This document shows positions 32,514-43,056 of a DNA stretch of 64,000 nucleotides, one piece after another. A program made the position numbers and the translations under genes. Source of the DNA: Paraburkholderia caledonica NBRC 102488 (GTDB lineage: Bacteria > Pseudomonadota > Gammaproteobacteria > Burkholderiales > Burkholderiaceae); the NCBI RefSeq assembly GCF_000685095.1, contig NZ_BAYE01000001.1, positions 496,001 through 560,000 of the forward strand, in the 5' to 3' direction. Positions within the stretch are counted from its first letter, which is position 1. Each line of letters begins with the position of its first letter. The notes below the pieces were generated by a model, which made no database searches, had not been told where the DNA came from, and worked only from the letters and a program-made list of their open reading frames with translations.

Positions 32514-34307
32514 TCACGCCGCGCTCTGCTGAAACTGGATGCGATGCAGATGTGCATACAGTCCGTTTTGCGCGAGCAACTCGCGGTGGCTGCCGCTTTC
32601 GGCGATTCGCCCCGCCTCCATCACAAGAATCCGGTTAGCGCGCTCGATGGTCGACAGACGGTGTGCAATGACGAGCGTCGTGCGGCCTTTCATGAGCGTT
32701 TCAAGAGCGGCCTGCACGTGGCGCTCGGACTCGGAATCCAGCGCTGAGGTTGCTTCGTCGAGAATCAGAATGGGCGCGTCCTTGTAGATGGCCCGTGCAA
32801 TTGCGAGACGTTGCCGCTGGCCGCCGGACAGCATCATGCCGTTGTCGCCCACGAGCGTGTCTATGCCGTTGGGCATAGCCTCGACCGTGTCCCACAAATT
32901 GGCCGCCCGGAGCGCCGCGTTGACCTTGTCCCGATCCGCGCTCTGGCCGTAGGCGACGTTGTTGGCCACGGTGTCGTTGAAGAGCACGACGTCCTGGCTA
33001 ACCATCGCGATCTGGCTGCGCAGCGCGTGAAGGTCATAGTCACCAATCGCAACTCCGTCGACCAGAATCTCGCCGCCGGTCGGATCGAAAAAGCGCGGCA
33101 GCAGATTCACCAATGTAGTCTTGCCGCTGCCCGACGGGCCCGCGAGCGCCACCATCTCGCCCGGCGCAACCTTGAATGACACATGGTCGAGCGTGTGGCG
33201 GTTATGCGTGGCGTTGGTGCTGTACATGAACGAGACGTTGCGAAACTCGACTTCGCCGCGCGCGCGTTCGAGCGGTCTGCCGCCGCCCGCGGGCTCCGCG
33301 GGCTCGTCGATCAGACCGAAGATCAGCTCGGCCGCCGTCATGCCGCGCTGCAGCGGCTGGTTCACGTCCATCAGGTGCTTGAGCGGCGAGATGATCAGCA
33401 GCATGGACGTGACGAATGCGACAAAGCCGCCGACCGTGGTCTGATCCGACGACGACTGCACCACCGCGATCGTAATCACGACGGCGAGCGCGATCGACGC
33501 GAGGAACTGTGTCAGCGGTTGAGCAAGGCCGCCCGACACGGTCATGCGCATTGCATAGCCGCGCAGGCGCTTGCTCATGGACGTAAAGCGGTCCATTTCA
33601 TACTTTTCGCCGTTATGAACCTTGACGACCTTGTAGCCGCCCACCGTCTCCTCGACGATATAAGACAGCTCGTTCGTGAGCAGTTGATGCTCGCGGTTCA
33701 GACGCCGCAGCCGGCGGTTGATCTTGCCGACCAGCCAGCCGATGCCCGGCAGCAGTACCGCCACGATCAGCGTCAGACGCCAGTTCAGATAGAACAGATA
33801 GCCGAGCAGGAAGATCACAGTGAGCGAGTCGCGTACCAACGTCACCATCACGCCCAACAGCACGTTGAGAATCTGATTGACCTCGAAGACGATCGCGTTG
33901 ATTACCGTGCTCGCGGTTTCGCGCTGAAAAAACGCGACGCTCGTATGAATCATGCGGTCGAACATTCTCAAGCGCAGTTCGAGCAGGATCCTGTTGGATA
34001 CGTACGCAAGCAGGTAGCCGGACGCATATTGCGATACACCCCGGATCAGCGCGAGGCCGATCACAGCGGCCGGCACGAACCATTTCGCGTTGTCGCTCGC
34101 ATGCGCGCCAAAGCCTTTGTCGAGCAGCGGCTTGAGCAACGCGGGGATGGCCGCGTCGGTGCCGGCGCTCACCGCCATTGCGACGATCGCCCCGACGATC
34201 ACCCACAGGAGCGGCTTGATGAACGGCCACAGGCGGCGGAAAACGACGGCGGGGGACGACGCCTCGCCTTCACCGATGGGTTTGCTTAACGTTGGCTTCG
34301 CGCTCAA
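32514..34307 (-). CDS. msbA: Lipid A export ATP-binding/permease protein MsbA
   Basis: 597 residues, near the usual length. Six transmembrane helices lie in the first 330 residues, with the coupling and family sequence [20 protein letters not shown]. The ATPase has Walker A GPSGSGKT, signature [20 protein letters not shown], Walker [13 protein letters not shown] and the switch IAHRLST. It flips lipid A-core across the inner membrane. The start codon is TTG (34305-34307), supported by AGAGG just upstream; no ATG is available nearby that keeps the N-terminal domain. It is divergent from the GT2 gene. Confidence 0.95.
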   Translation of the reverse strand: MSAKPTLSKPIGEGEASSPAVVFRRLWPFIKPLLWVIVGAIVAMAVSAGTDAAIPALLKPLLDKGFGAHASDNAKWFVPAAVIGLALIRGVSQYASGYLLAYVSNRILLELRLRMFDRMIHTSVAFFQRETASTVINAIVFEVNQILNVLLGVMVTLVRDSLTVIFLLGYLFYLNWRLTLIVAVLLPGIGWLVGKINRRLRRLNREHQLLTNELSYIVEETVGGYKVVKVHNGEKYEMDRFTSMSKRLRGYAMRMTVSGGLAQPLTQFLASIALAVVITIAVVQSSSDQTTVGGFVAFVTSMLLIISPLKHLMDVNQPLQRGMTAAELIFGLIDEPAEPAGGGRPLERARGEVEFRNVSFMYSTNATHNRHTLDHVSFKVAPGEMVALAGPSGSGKTTLVNLLPRFFDPTGGEILVDGVAIGDYDLHALRSQIAMVSQDVVLFNDTVANNVAYGQSADRDKVNAALRAANLWDTVEAMPNGIDTLVGDNGMMLSGGQRQRLAIARAIYKDAPILILDEATSALDSESERHVQAALETLMKGRTTLVIAHRLSTIERANRILVMEAGRIAESGSHRELLAQNGLYAHLHRIQFQQSAA

Positions 34308-34556
34308 GGAATCCTCTGGGAATGCGGTACGAGATTCGCGCCGGCAACGGGCCGCCCGCCGCGCGAAGATCGAAAAGGAGCATTGTAAACGGTTGAAGTT
34401 GACGGCCGGCTGACGTTTTGACGCGACGATCCCGGTTAGCGAAGGATCGGACAGGCTGTGTATACTTCCGCGACCCGTTGCACTGCATCGCGCGCATTTG
34501 CGTGATCCGTCCGGCCATTCCGCCTCCAGTCCATTCCGCGATCAGGCAATTCAGGT

Positions 34557-35321
34557 ATGCAAGAAACCACCCTCGGCGTCGCCATCATCACTAGAAACGC
34601 GGCGGCGCGGCTGGCCGAATGTCTGCAGTCCGTGGCCTTTGCCGATCAGATCGTCGTGATCGACGGCGGCAGCACGGACGGCACAGCTGAAATCGCGCGG
34701 GCACACGGCGCCCAGGTGATCGAACAAACCGACTGGCCAGGGTTCGGCCCGCAAAAGAACCGCGCGGTGGACGCGCTCACCACCACATGGATTTTCTCGC
34801 TCGACGCCGACGAAATCGTTTCGCCGGAACTCGCGGCCGCTATCCGTGCAGCGCTCGCAGCACCCACCGCCGACGTTTATGCAGTGGACCGACTGTCGAG
34901 TTTTTGCGGGCACTGGATTCGCCACAGCGGCTGGTATCCGGACTGGATTCCACGACTGTTTAAACGCGGCGCCGCGCGTTTTTCCGACGATCTGGTTCAC
35001 GAACGTCTGGTGTTCGATACACCGGCGCAACGCCTCGCCGGCAAGCTGATGCACTACTCGTACGAAAACTTCGAGGGCGTATTACGCAAGCTCGACGCCT
35101 ATTCGACCGCCGGCGCGCTGCAGCGTCACGCCGCGGGTCAACGCGGCAGCTTCGGCAAGGCGCTTGGCCGCGGCGCCTGGGCGTTCGTGCGAACCTACCT
35201 GTTGCGCCGCGGTTTTCTGGACGGCCGCGCCGGCTTCATGATCGCCGTGTTCAACGCGGAGACGGTGTACTACCGCTTCCTCAAACTCGCGAGGCTTGAA
35301 GAAGAGCGGCGCTCGCAGTAG
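34557..35321 (+). CDS. GT2-family LPS core glycosyltransferase (WaaE/KdtX-like)
   Basis: 254 residues. The GT-A fold starts TTLGVAIITRNAAARLAECL, with VVIDGGSTDGTAEIARAHGA and the metal-binding D-x-D in SLDADEIVSPEL. The motif GWYPDWIPRLFKRGAARFSD and LVHERLVFDTPAQRLAGKLM are typical of the WaaE/KdtX branch that adds glucose to heptose I of the core. It is cytoplasmic. A -10-like TATACT at 34461-34466 lies about 90 bases upstream, but no clear -35. It is divergent from msbA and convergent with dnaE. Confidence 0.92.
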   Translation: MQETTLGVAIITRNAAARLAECLQSVAFADQIVVIDGGSTDGTAEIARAHGAQVIEQTDWPGFGPQKNRAVDALTTTWIFSLDADEIVSPELAAAIRAALAAPTADVYAVDRLSSFCGHWIRHSGWYPDWIPRLFKRGAARFSDDLVHERLVFDTPAQRLAGKLMHYSYENFEGVLRKLDAYSTAGALQRHAAGQRGSFGKALGRGAWAFVRTYLLRRGFLDGRAGFMIAVFNAETVYYRFLKLARLEEERRSQ

Positions 35322-35376
35322 CGCCCGCAGGGTGGCCGCAGCGGCGCCCGCATCAGCGCCAGCGGCGGTGCTCCCA

Positions 35377-38300
35377 TCAATACACAATCTCGATCGCGCT
35401 GCCGGCGAACTGGCCGCGCAGGTCGGCAAGCAGTTCGTCGGTGGGCTTCACGCGCCAGGCGTCGCCAAGACGCATTTCGCCCTCTGCGTTCTCGCTACGG
35501 TATACCACCTGAACGGCGAGGCCGTTCGGGATCTGGACGGGCTGACGTTGCCGCCCATTGTCGCCGCCGTAGCCGCCACCAAATCCGCCGCCCCCGTTTC
35601 GTCCACCGCCATTGCCGCCGCGCGATGAAGCCGCCGGCGCCGGCACTGCCTGCGGCTCATCTTTACCCGCGCTATGTGCCTCGAGCACGCGCCGCAACGC
35701 CAATGCGTCAGCGTTGCCGTTCATCTGCACTTTCACGGCCTCGGCATAGCGGCAACGCGCGCGGCCCAGATCCATGACCGTGTCGACCGTGAATCGGATA
35801 CCGCCTGTGAACGCGTCGTTGCGCGCCTGGCCCTGCACGACCAGCAACTCGTCTTCCTTGAACAGTTGCTTGTTCGCTTCGAAGGTCTCGTTGAAGACCG
35901 TCACTTCGCATTGACCGGTGCCGTCATCGAGTAGCGCAATCAGCATCTTGCCGCGCTGGGTCATCTGCGTGCGAAGCGACGCGATGATGCCGGCGACCAG
36001 CTTGTCGCGCCCTTCCTTCAACTCGCCGATTTTCTGGCGCACGAAGCGGCGCACTTCGGTCTTGTACGCATCGAACAGATGCCCCGACAGGTAGAAGCCG
36101 AGCGCGGCCTTCTCTTCCTGCAACTTTTTCTTTTCGGGCCACTCGGGTTCGTCCACCAGTTCGTGGCCCTGCGACGGCGCGTCGCCCATGTCGAACAGTC
36201 CCGCTTGCAGCGCATTCGCGCTCGCCTGCTCGGCGGCTTCCATGGCGAGCGAAACCGACGCGATCAGCTGGGCGCGATTCGGATGCAAGGTGTCGAACGC
36301 GCCTGCGCGAATCAGCGCTTCAACTGTGCGGCGATTCACGACACGGCGGTCGATCCGGTTGCAAAAATCGAAGATGTCGATAAACGGACCGTCTTCGCGC
36401 GCGCGCAGGATTTCCTCGATCGCATTCTGGCCGCTGCCCTTGATCGCGCCGAGACCATAGCGGATGGTCTTTGAGCGCTTGCCGTCGACTTCCGCGACCG
36501 GCTCGAAACGATACGCCGACAGATTGATGTCCGGCGGCAGCACGGTCATCTTGTTGGCGAGACAGTCTTCGAACAGGATCTTGACCTTGTCCGTGTCGTC
36601 CATGGCGAGCGACATATTCGCCGCCATGAATTCCGCCGGATGGTGCGCCTTCAGCCACGCGGTGTAATAGGCGAGGAGCGCATACGCAGCCGCGTGCGAC
36701 TTGTTGAAGCCGTAACCCGCGAACTTCTCCATCAAGTCGAAGATTTCGTCGGCCTTCTCTCCGGTCAGCCCGTTCTTCGCGGCGCCCTGGCGGAACAGCT
36801 CGCGATGCTGGGCCATTTCCTCGGCCTTCTTCTTACCCATCGCGCGACGCAGCAAGTCGGCGCCGCCGAGCGAGTAGCCGCCGATGATCTGCGCCATCTG
36901 CATCACCTGCTCCTGGTAGACCATGATGCCGTAAGTCTCTTTCAGAACAGGTTCGACGCGCGGGTCAGGATACTCGACCACTTCGCGGCCATGCTTACGC
37001 GCGCAGAAGCTCGGGATCAAGTCCATTGGGCCCGGACGGTACAACGCGACGAGCGCGATGATGTCCTCGAAGCGGTCAGGCTGCGCGTCTTTCAGCATGC
37101 CCTGCATGCCGCGGCTTTCCAGCTGGAACACGGCAACCGTATTCGCTTTCTTCAGGATCGAGAACGACGCAGGGTCGTCGAGCGGCACTTGCCCGAGCGA
37201 CCAGTCTTTCTTTGACGGATCGAGACGGCGGATATAACGCTCGGCCCAATCCAGAATGGTCAGTGTGGTGAGACCCAGAAAGTCGAACTTTACGAGGCCG
37301 ACCGCTTCGACGTCGTCCTTGTCGTACTGGCTCACGACGCCGCTTTCATCACCCTGCGTGTAGAGCGGGCAGAAATCGGTCAGCTTGCCGGGCGCGATCA
37401 GCACGCCGCCCGCGTGCATGCCGACGTTGCGCGTGAGGCCTTCCACACGTTGCGCGAGTTCGAGCAGCTGATGTACTTCGTCTTCGTTGTCGAAGCGCTC
37501 CTGCAGAAGCGGCTCTTCCTTCATCGCGTCGGCAATCGTGACGTGCTTGCCCGGCTTGAACGGAATAAGCTTTGCGATGCCGTCTGTGAACATGTAGCCG
37601 AGATCGAGCACGCGGCCGATATCGCGCACCGCCGCCTTCGCGGCCATCGTGCCGAACGTCGCGATTTGCGACACGGCGTCTGCGCCGTATTTCTCCTTCA
37701 CGTACTGGATCACGCGGTCGCGGCCGTGCTGGCAGAAGTCGATGTCGAAGTCGGGCATCGACACGCGTTCCGGGTTCAGGAAACGCTCGAACAGCAGGTT
37801 ATAGCGCAGCGGATCGAGGTCGGTCACGCCGAGCGCATAGGCGACGAGCGAGCCCGCGCCCGAGCCGCGGCCGGGGCCCACGGGCACGCCATTGTTCTTC
37901 GCCCAGTTGATGAAGTCCGCGACGATCAGGAAGTAGCCGGGAAAGCCCATCTTGATGATCGTGCCGCACTCGAACTCGAGCCGCTGATAATACGTCTCAC
38001 GCTGCGCGGCGCGCTCCGCTTCGTCCGGGTACAACTGCTCGAGACGCTTTTCCAGCCCTTCTTTCGACAGATGCACGAGGTAGTCGTCGAGCGACATGCC
38101 GTCGGGCGTCGGAAAGAGCGGCAGTTTCGGCTTGCCCAGCTCTAGCGTGAGATTACAGCGCTTGGCGATTTCCACCGTATTGGCAAGCGCCGACGGAATA
38201 TCCGCGAAGAGCGCGGCCATCTCCTCTTGCGTGCGGAAATACTGCTCGGGCGTGAAGCGCTTCTGGCGCCGCGGATTGGCGAGAATGTCGCCTTCCGAAA

Positions 38301-38967
38301 TGCACACGCGCGCTTCGTGCGCGGTGAAGTCGTCGGGCGTCATGAACTGCATGGGGTGCGTGGCGACTACCGGCAGCTTTAACGAAGCTGCGAGCGCGAC
38401 CGCCTGCTGGACATACTGCTCGCCGCCCGGCTGACCGCAACGCTGCAACTCGATGTAGAAGCCGCCCGGAAAGACCTTTGCCCAATGCAGCGCGTTGCGC
38501 TTTGCCGCTTCCTGATTGCCTGCGGCAAGCGCGAGTCCGACGTCACCCTGCTGCGCCCCCGACAATGCGAGCAAGCCCTCGCCCAGGCCCGATTCGAGCC
38601 AGCCAGCCTCGACTTCCGCGCGACCACGATACTGGTTCGTGAGGGAAGCCTTGCTCAGCAACTCGCACAGGTTCAGGTAGCCGCGACGGTCTTTAACCAG
38701 CAGCAGCAGGCGCGAAGGCTTGTCGCGGTCGTCCGGATTGGTAATCCAGACGTCGCAACCGGCAATGGGTTTGACCCCTTTGCCGCGCGCTTCCTTATAG
38801 AAACGGACGAGACCGAACGCGTTGCCGAGATCGGTAAGGGCGAGCGCGCCCTGACCGTCCTGGGCAGCCGCCTTGACGACGTCGTCAAGACGCACGATGC
38901 CGTCGGCAATCGAGAATTCGGAGTGGACGCGGAGATGAACGAAGCGGGGATCTGACATGGGCGACAT
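35377..38967 (-). CDS. dnaE: DNA polymerase III subunit alpha
   Basis: 1196 residues; E. coli DnaE has 1160. The order is an N-terminal PHP domain (FVHLRVHSEFSIADGIVRLD), the polymerase palm with the catalytic Asp pair in MPDFDIDFCQHGRDRVIQYV, the fingers (MVYQEQVMQMAQIIGGYSLG, MGKKKAEEMAQHRE), helix-hairpin-helix, an OB fold and a C-terminal tau-binding part. It is the replicative polymerase. Near the C terminus, between OB and tail, there is a Gly/Arg/Asn-rich stretch of some 25 residues (RGGNGGGRNGGGGFGGGYGG) that E. coli lacks. Start may be at 38967 or at the second Met, 38958. Confidence 0.97.
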   Translation of the reverse strand: MSPMSDPRFVHLRVHSEFSIADGIVRLDDVVKAAAQDGQGALALTDLGNAFGLVRFYKEARGKGVKPIAGCDVWITNPDDRDKPSRLLLLVKDRRGYLNLCELLSKASLTNQYRGRAEVEAGWLESGLGEGLLALSGAQQGDVGLALAAGNQEAAKRNALHWAKVFPGGFYIELQRCGQPGGEQYVQQAVALAASLKLPVVATHPMQFMTPDDFTAHEARVCISEGDILANPRRQKRFTPEQYFRTQEEMAALFADIPSALANTVEIAKRCNLTLELGKPKLPLFPTPDGMSLDDYLVHLSKEGLEKRLEQLYPDEAERAAQRETYYQRLEFECGTIIKMGFPGYFLIVADFINWAKNNGVPVGPGRGSGAGSLVAYALGVTDLDPLRYNLLFERFLNPERVSMPDFDIDFCQHGRDRVIQYVKEKYGADAVSQIATFGTMAAKAAVRDIGRVLDLGYMFTDGIAKLIPFKPGKHVTIADAMKEEPLLQERFDNEDEVHQLLELAQRVEGLTRNVGMHAGGVLIAPGKLTDFCPLYTQGDESGVVSQYDKDDVEAVGLVKFDFLGLTTLTILDWAERYIRRLDPSKKDWSLGQVPLDDPASFSILKKANTVAVFQLESRGMQGMLKDAQPDRFEDIIALVALYRPGPMDLIPSFCARKHGREVVEYPDPRVEPVLKETYGIMVYQEQVMQMAQIIGGYSLGGADLLRRAMGKKKAEEMAQHRELFRQGAAKNGLTGEKADEIFDLMEKFAGYGFNKSHAAAYALLAYYTAWLKAHHPAEFMAANMSLAMDDTDKVKILFEDCLANKMTVLPPDINLSAYRFEPVAEVDGKRSKTIRYGLGAIKGSGQNAIEEILRAREDGPFIDIFDFCNRIDRRVVNRRTVEALIRAGAFDTLHPNRAQLIASVSLAMEAAEQASANALQAGLFDMGDAPSQGHELVDEPEWPEKKKLQEEKAALGFYLSGHLFDAYKTEVRRFVRQKIGELKEGRDKLVAGIIASLRTQMTQRGKMLIALLDDGTGQCEVTVFNETFEANKQLFKEDELLVVQGQARNDAFTGGIRFTVDTVMDLGRARCRYAEAVKVQMNGNADALALRRVLEAHSAGKDEPQAVPAPAASSRGGNGGGRNGGGGFGGGYGGDNGRQRQPVQIPNGLAVQVVYRSENAEGEMRLGDAWRVKPTDELLADLRGQFAGSAIEIVY

Positions 38968-39342
38968 TGTAACTCCACCCTCCCGGAGATTTCAGCGCAA
39001 AACCTCGCGTTAGCCATCCGGCGTAGGACGCTGACTTCACAGCGCCGCGCATTGGCGCTTTCGGGACTTTTGCGAGGTCCCCCTAGTCTTGCACGGACCC
39101 GATGCGCGCAAGTTCGCAGGCCATTTGCGCTAACGCAACTGACTGGCCATTCGGCCGAGTCGGGGAAAGCGCCGGCTTGAGGGATAATACGGGTTTCGCC
39201 GCGTTCGACGTGGCCGCGGCACCGGGCACCGGGCTTCGGGCTTCGGGCTTCACGCCCCGGGCTCTCCCCGCACGCGCCCATCCGGCAGCAGCCCACCGCG
39301 CCCGTCACGCACAACGCCGCCACTTATTACCGCTGGACATTC
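38968..39342. other. Divergent promoter region of dnaE and trhO
   Basis: About 375 bases without a gene between divergent dnaE and trhO. GATAAT at 39182-39187 is a -10-like hexamer for trhO but no matching -35 was found. It contains the short heptanucleotide repeat at 39222-39249. Confidence 0.5.
39222..39249. repeat. Heptanucleotide tandem repeat (4 copies)
   Basis: CCGGGCA, CCGGGCT, TCGGGCT, TCGGGCT in tandem, about 95 bases before trhO. It shares the 7-base period and the GGGCT core with the repeat at 25198. Confidence 0.85.
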
Positions 39343-40206
39343 ATGAGTATCGTCAATCTCGCCGCGTACCATTTCGCGACCATCGAAGACACCGCCGCAT
39401 GGCGCCCGCACGTCACGGAGCGCTGCAACGCGCTCGGCCTGCGCGGCACCATTCTGCTGGCGCCGGAAGGCATCAACCTGTTCGTCGCGGGCACGCGCGA
39501 GAACACCGACGCGTTCATCCACTACGTCCGTCACGATCCGCTCTTCGAGGGCAAGTTCGCGACTCTGCAATTCAAGGAAAGCCTGTCGGAGAAGCAGCCG
39601 TTCACGCGCATGCTGGTGAAGCTCAAGCGCGAAATCATCACAATGAAAAAGCCGGCCATTCGGCCGGAATTGGGCCGCGCACCGTTCGTCGACGCGCCCA
39701 CGCTCAAAGCCTGGCTCGACCGCGGCTACGACGACGAGGGCCGCCCGGTCGTCATGCTCGACACGCGCAACGCGTTCGAAGTAGACGTCGGCACGTTCGA
39801 CAACGCCCTTGACTACCGCATCACGAAATTCAGCGAGTTTCCGCAAGTCATCGAGCAGAACCGCGCCGACCTGGAAGGCAAGACCGTCGTGTCGTTCTGC
39901 ACGGGCGGGATTCGCTGCGAGAAGGCCGCGATCCACATGAAGGAAGTAGGTATCGAGCACGTTTATCAGCTCGAAGGCGGCATCCTCAAGTATTTCGAAG
40001 AAGTGGGCGGCGCGCATTATCACGGCGACTGCTTCGTGTTCGACTACCGCACTGCGCTCAATCCGCAACTCGAGCCCACCGCGACCGCGCAATGCTTCGG
40101 CTGCCGCGCGGTGGTTACGCCCGAAGCGCAGAAGTCGCCCATGTACGTGCCTGGCAAGACGTGTCCGGCATGTCATCCGGACAGCAAGGCGGCTCGCGCT
40201 GCCTGA
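39343..40206 (+). CDS. trhO: tRNA uridine(34) hydroxylase, rhodanese family (TrhO/YceA)
   Basis: 287 residues. It starts [20 protein letters not shown] with the acylphosphatase-like N-terminal domain ([20 protein letters not shown]), followed by a rhodanese domain with active-site Cys in [15 protein letters not shown]. The C terminus has two CxxC pairs ([19 protein letters not shown]) that could bind metal. TrhO makes 5-hydroxyuridine at tRNA position 34 using oxygen. gluQ, also a tRNA modification gene, starts 20 bases after the stop, so the two form an operon. Confidence 0.94.
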   Translation: MSIVNLAAYHFATIEDTAAWRPHVTERCNALGLRGTILLAPEGINLFVAGTRENTDAFIHYVRHDPLFEGKFATLQFKESLSEKQPFTRMLVKLKREIITMKKPAIRPELGRAPFVDAPTLKAWLDRGYDDEGRPVVMLDTRNAFEVDVGTFDNALDYRITKFSEFPQVIEQNRADLEGKTVVSFCTGGIRCEKAAIHMKEVGIEHVYQLEGGILKYFEEVGGAHYHGDCFVFDYRTALNPQLEPTATAQCFGCRAVVTPEAQKSPMYVPGKTCPACHPDSKAARAA

Positions 40207-40226
40207 ACGGCCGCGCTTGCCGACTC

Positions 40227-41123
40227 ATGAACTATCGCGGACGCTTCGCGCCCTCGCCTACCGGCCCGCTGCATTTCGGCTCGCTGGTGAGTGCGCTCGC
40301 AAGCTGGCTCGACGCCCGGGCGCATCACGGCGCGTGGCTGGTTCGCATTGAAGATATCGACGGACCGCGCACCGTGCCGGGCGCCGCGCAAGACATTCTC
40401 GCCACGCTCGAACGCTTCGGCATGTACGCCGACGAGCCACCCGTCTGGCAAAGCACGCGCATCGCGCGTTATCAGCAGACCTTCGAACAGTTGAAGGCAG
40501 CGGGCCTCGTCTATCCGTGCGGCTGCACGCGCAAGGAAATCGCCGACTCGCTGCTGCACGCACATACGCGTAACACCACGCTCGCCTATCCGGGCACTTG
40601 TCGCAACGGACTGCACGGCAAGCCGGCGCGCGCGTGGCGGCTGCGCGTGCCGGACGACGACGCGGCCGTGATTACCGTCGAAGATCGCTGGCAGGGCAAG
40701 CAGACGCAGAATCTCGCCACCGATGTCGGCGATTTCGTGCTGAGACGGGCGGACGACCAGTGGGCGTATCAACTGGCGGTAGTAGTCGACGACGCCGACG
40801 CGGGCATCACGCACATTGTTCGGGGCGCAGATCTGATGGATTCAACGGCGAGGCAGATTTACTTGCAGCGATGCCTCGGCGTGCCAACGCCACGGTACTT
40901 GCACGTGCCTGTGGTGACAAACCAGTATGGTGAAAAGCTCAGCAAACAGAATGGAGCGAGCGCGCTCGACTGCGATAAGCCGCTCGAAGCGCTGAACGCT
41001 GCCGCGCGGCATCTGGGGTTGGATCTGGATGGTGACGCAGGCGTCAAAGCCAATACAACGCTGGACGGTTTCTACACCGCGGCGACCGCTGCCTGGTCAC
41101 AGCGCATGTGCTCGGCGATATGA
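40227..41123 (+). CDS. gluQ: Glutamyl-Q tRNA(Asp) synthetase
   Basis: 298 residues from [20 protein letters not shown]; an in-frame ATG at 40092 lies inside trhO and is rejected. The class I synthetase signature (the HIGH equivalent) is in GPLHFGSL, and the KMSKS equivalent in [10 protein letters not shown]. Zinc-binding Cys residues are in [10 protein letters not shown] and GTCRNG. It lacks the tRNA anticodon-binding domain of GluRS, as expected. It attaches glutamate to queuosine 34 of tRNA-Asp. With trhO upstream, this is a two-gene tRNA wobble-modification operon. Confidence 0.95.
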   Translation: MNYRGRFAPSPTGPLHFGSLVSALASWLDARAHHGAWLVRIEDIDGPRTVPGAAQDILATLERFGMYADEPPVWQSTRIARYQQTFEQLKAAGLVYPCGCTRKEIADSLLHAHTRNTTLAYPGTCRNGLHGKPARAWRLRVPDDDAAVITVEDRWQGKQTQNLATDVGDFVLRRADDQWAYQLAVVVDDADAGITHIVRGADLMDSTARQIYLQRCLGVPTPRYLHVPVVTNQYGEKLSKQNGASALDCDKPLEALNAAARHLGLDLDGDAGVKANTTLDGFYTAATAAWSQRMCSAI

Positions 41124-41253
41124 GCTGGCGCTGCGCTGCATGCAAGGCCTGAGGCCGCCATTCGCATGAGCGCTGCAAAGCTATTTCCGCCGATCTACAT
41201 CAAACGCCCGGCGCCGCAACAGCGCCAAACCTGAAACTGGCAGTGGCGCTCTT

Positions 41254-42714
41254 TTACGACGACTTGCGCGGCATGCCAAAGCCGCCCAGCAATGCCGCAA
41301 GCGGCTGCTTCGAAGACGACTTCTGCGGCGCCGACCCGGCAGCCTCGGCCTCTTCGCCCTTGCGAACCGAAGCAGGCGACGGTTCATAGGGCTTCAGGAA
41401 GAAGTCGTCCACAGGCTGCGCGCGATGATGATGCGGCCGGTCGAACGAACCCGACGGCGCGCCCGAGCGCCGGCGACCGCCCCGCTCGTCACGGCCCTCG
41501 CTGCGCTCACGCCGCGGTGCGCGCTCTTCGTGATGATGACGCACCGGCGCGTCGACGGTCAGACGCAGAACTTCCAGCGGACGCTTGATCAGTTTCTCGA
41601 TATCCGCCAGTTGCTTGCGCTCGTTCGGGCTGCACAGCGACAAAGCGTCGCCGGAAGCGCCCGCGCGCCCCGTACGGCCAATGCGGTGCACATAATCTTC
41701 GGCATTGAAAGGCAAATCGAAGTTAATCACAGCCGGCAGTTCGGCGATATCCAGACCGCGGGCGGCGACGTCGGTGGCAACCAGCGCCTCGATCTCGCCT
41801 CGCTTGAATGCGTCGAGCGCCTGCATCCGTTCGTTTTGCGAGCGATCGCCGTGAATCGCGGTCGCGACCACGCCGTCACGTTCCAGACTGCGCGCAAGAC
41901 GGCTCGCGCCGATCTTGCTGTTGCAGAACACGATTACCTGCTTCAGGCCGCGCTCGCGGATCAACTGAACCACCGCGCCGGTTTTGTCGCCTTCGGCCAC
42001 TTCATAGACGATCTGCGTGACATTGGTCGCGGTCGAGTTGCTGCGCGCCACTTCGATAGTCTGCGGATTGCGCAGATACGTGGCGGCCAGCTTCTTGATT
42101 TCGCCTGAAAACGTGGCCGAAAACAGCAGCGTCTGACGCTCTTTCGGCAGCAGATTCAGAATGCGCTGCAAGTCCGGCAGGAAGCCCATGTCGAGCATCC
42201 GGTCGGCTTCGTCGAGCACGAGGATTTGAACCTGCCCCAAGTTGGCGGTTTTCTGTTGCACGTGGTCGAGCAGGCGGCCCGGCGTCGCGATCAGAATTTC
42301 AACGCCGCGGCGCAACTGCTCCGACTGCGGGTTCATATCCACACCGCCGAAAACAACGGCGCTGCGCAGCGCCGTGTGCTTCGCATACGACTGAACGTTC
42401 GCCGCAACCTGATCGGCCAGCTCGCGGGTCGGCGTGAGAATCAGCGCGCGTACCGGATGGCGGGCGGGCGAAGCGCTCGTGCTGGCCTGCGGCAACAGGC
42501 GCTGGATGATCGGCAGCGAGAAGCTTGCGGTCTTGCCGGTGCCGGTTTGCGCGGCGCCCATGACGTCGCGGCCTGCCAGCACGACAGGAATGGCCTGCTC
42601 CTGAATCGGCGTGGGCGTGGTGTAGCCCGATTCTTTGACCGCTTTCAGGATGTCGGGTGCGAGACCGAATTGATCGAAGGTCGCAGTGCTGGGGGTGACG
42701 GCTGTGTCGGACAT
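41254..42714 (-). CDS. rhlE: DEAD-box RNA helicase, RhlE type
   Basis: 486 residues. The DEAD-box motifs appear in order: Q motif FDQFGLAPDILKAVKESGYT, motif I AQTGTGKTASF, Ia PTRELA, Ib TPGRL, II LDEADRMLDMGF, III SATF, V ATDVAARGLDI and VI HRIGRTGRAG. The C-terminal tail (from about 385) is Arg/His/Ser-rich and ends in a conserved-looking KQPLAALLGGFGMPRKSS. RhlE helicases act on ribosome assembly and RNA decay, often in the cold. Its leader seems to be about 160 bases long and contains an inverted repeat. Confidence 0.93.
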   Translation of the reverse strand: MSDTAVTPSTATFDQFGLAPDILKAVKESGYTTPTPIQEQAIPVVLAGRDVMGAAQTGTGKTASFSLPIIQRLLPQASTSASPARHPVRALILTPTRELADQVAANVQSYAKHTALRSAVVFGGVDMNPQSEQLRRGVEILIATPGRLLDHVQQKTANLGQVQILVLDEADRMLDMGFLPDLQRILNLLPKERQTLLFSATFSGEIKKLAATYLRNPQTIEVARSNSTATNVTQIVYEVAEGDKTGAVVQLIRERGLKQVIVFCNSKIGASRLARSLERDGVVATAIHGDRSQNERMQALDAFKRGEIEALVATDVAARGLDIAELPAVINFDLPFNAEDYVHRIGRTGRAGASGDALSLCSPNERKQLADIEKLIKRPLEVLRLTVDAPVRHHHEERAPRRERSEGRDERGGRRRSGAPSGSFDRPHHHRAQPVDDFFLKPYEPSPASVRKGEEAEAAGSAPQKSSSKQPLAALLGGFGMPRKSS

Positions 42715-43056
42715 GGTGGCTTTCGCTAAAAATGCGCTTGGCGCGTGCGCGCGGCAGCGGTCGGAACCGCAGAAGGCATCAGGATGAAGGCGGAGCCACG
42801 GCGTTCCGCACGGGACCCGTCGTTGCGGGAAAGGATGCGGCCGGCTCCGGCCGGCGGAAACACCCGCCGGAAAGGCCGGTATTGTAGCACTTCAGCAAAA
42901 ACACTCATGGCGCAGGCGTCGGCTTTCTGCCTATGCGGCGAAAGCCCGGCGGCGCGCGCCGCCGTACGCCTCGCCCGGCGAGCGTAGTGCGTTGAAACGA
43001 CACTCGCGTGACAGCGCGGAAAAGCGGTTTTGCGCCGCCGCACCGACTCCCGCACC
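42715..43056. other. Leader and promoter region of rhlE
   Basis: About 340 bases without a gene. On the minus strand an extended -10 promoter, TGCTACAAT, is at 42881-42889, giving a leader of roughly 160 bases. In this leader CCGGCGG/CCGCCGG (42851-42857 with 42864-42870) can form a GC-rich hairpin. The rest, towards the aldehyde dehydrogenase stop, is GC-rich with no recognised feature. Confidence 0.5.

Noticed and set aside
33183..34289. 368-residue open frame on the plus strand
   Set aside because: It is antisense to msbA, with no motif.
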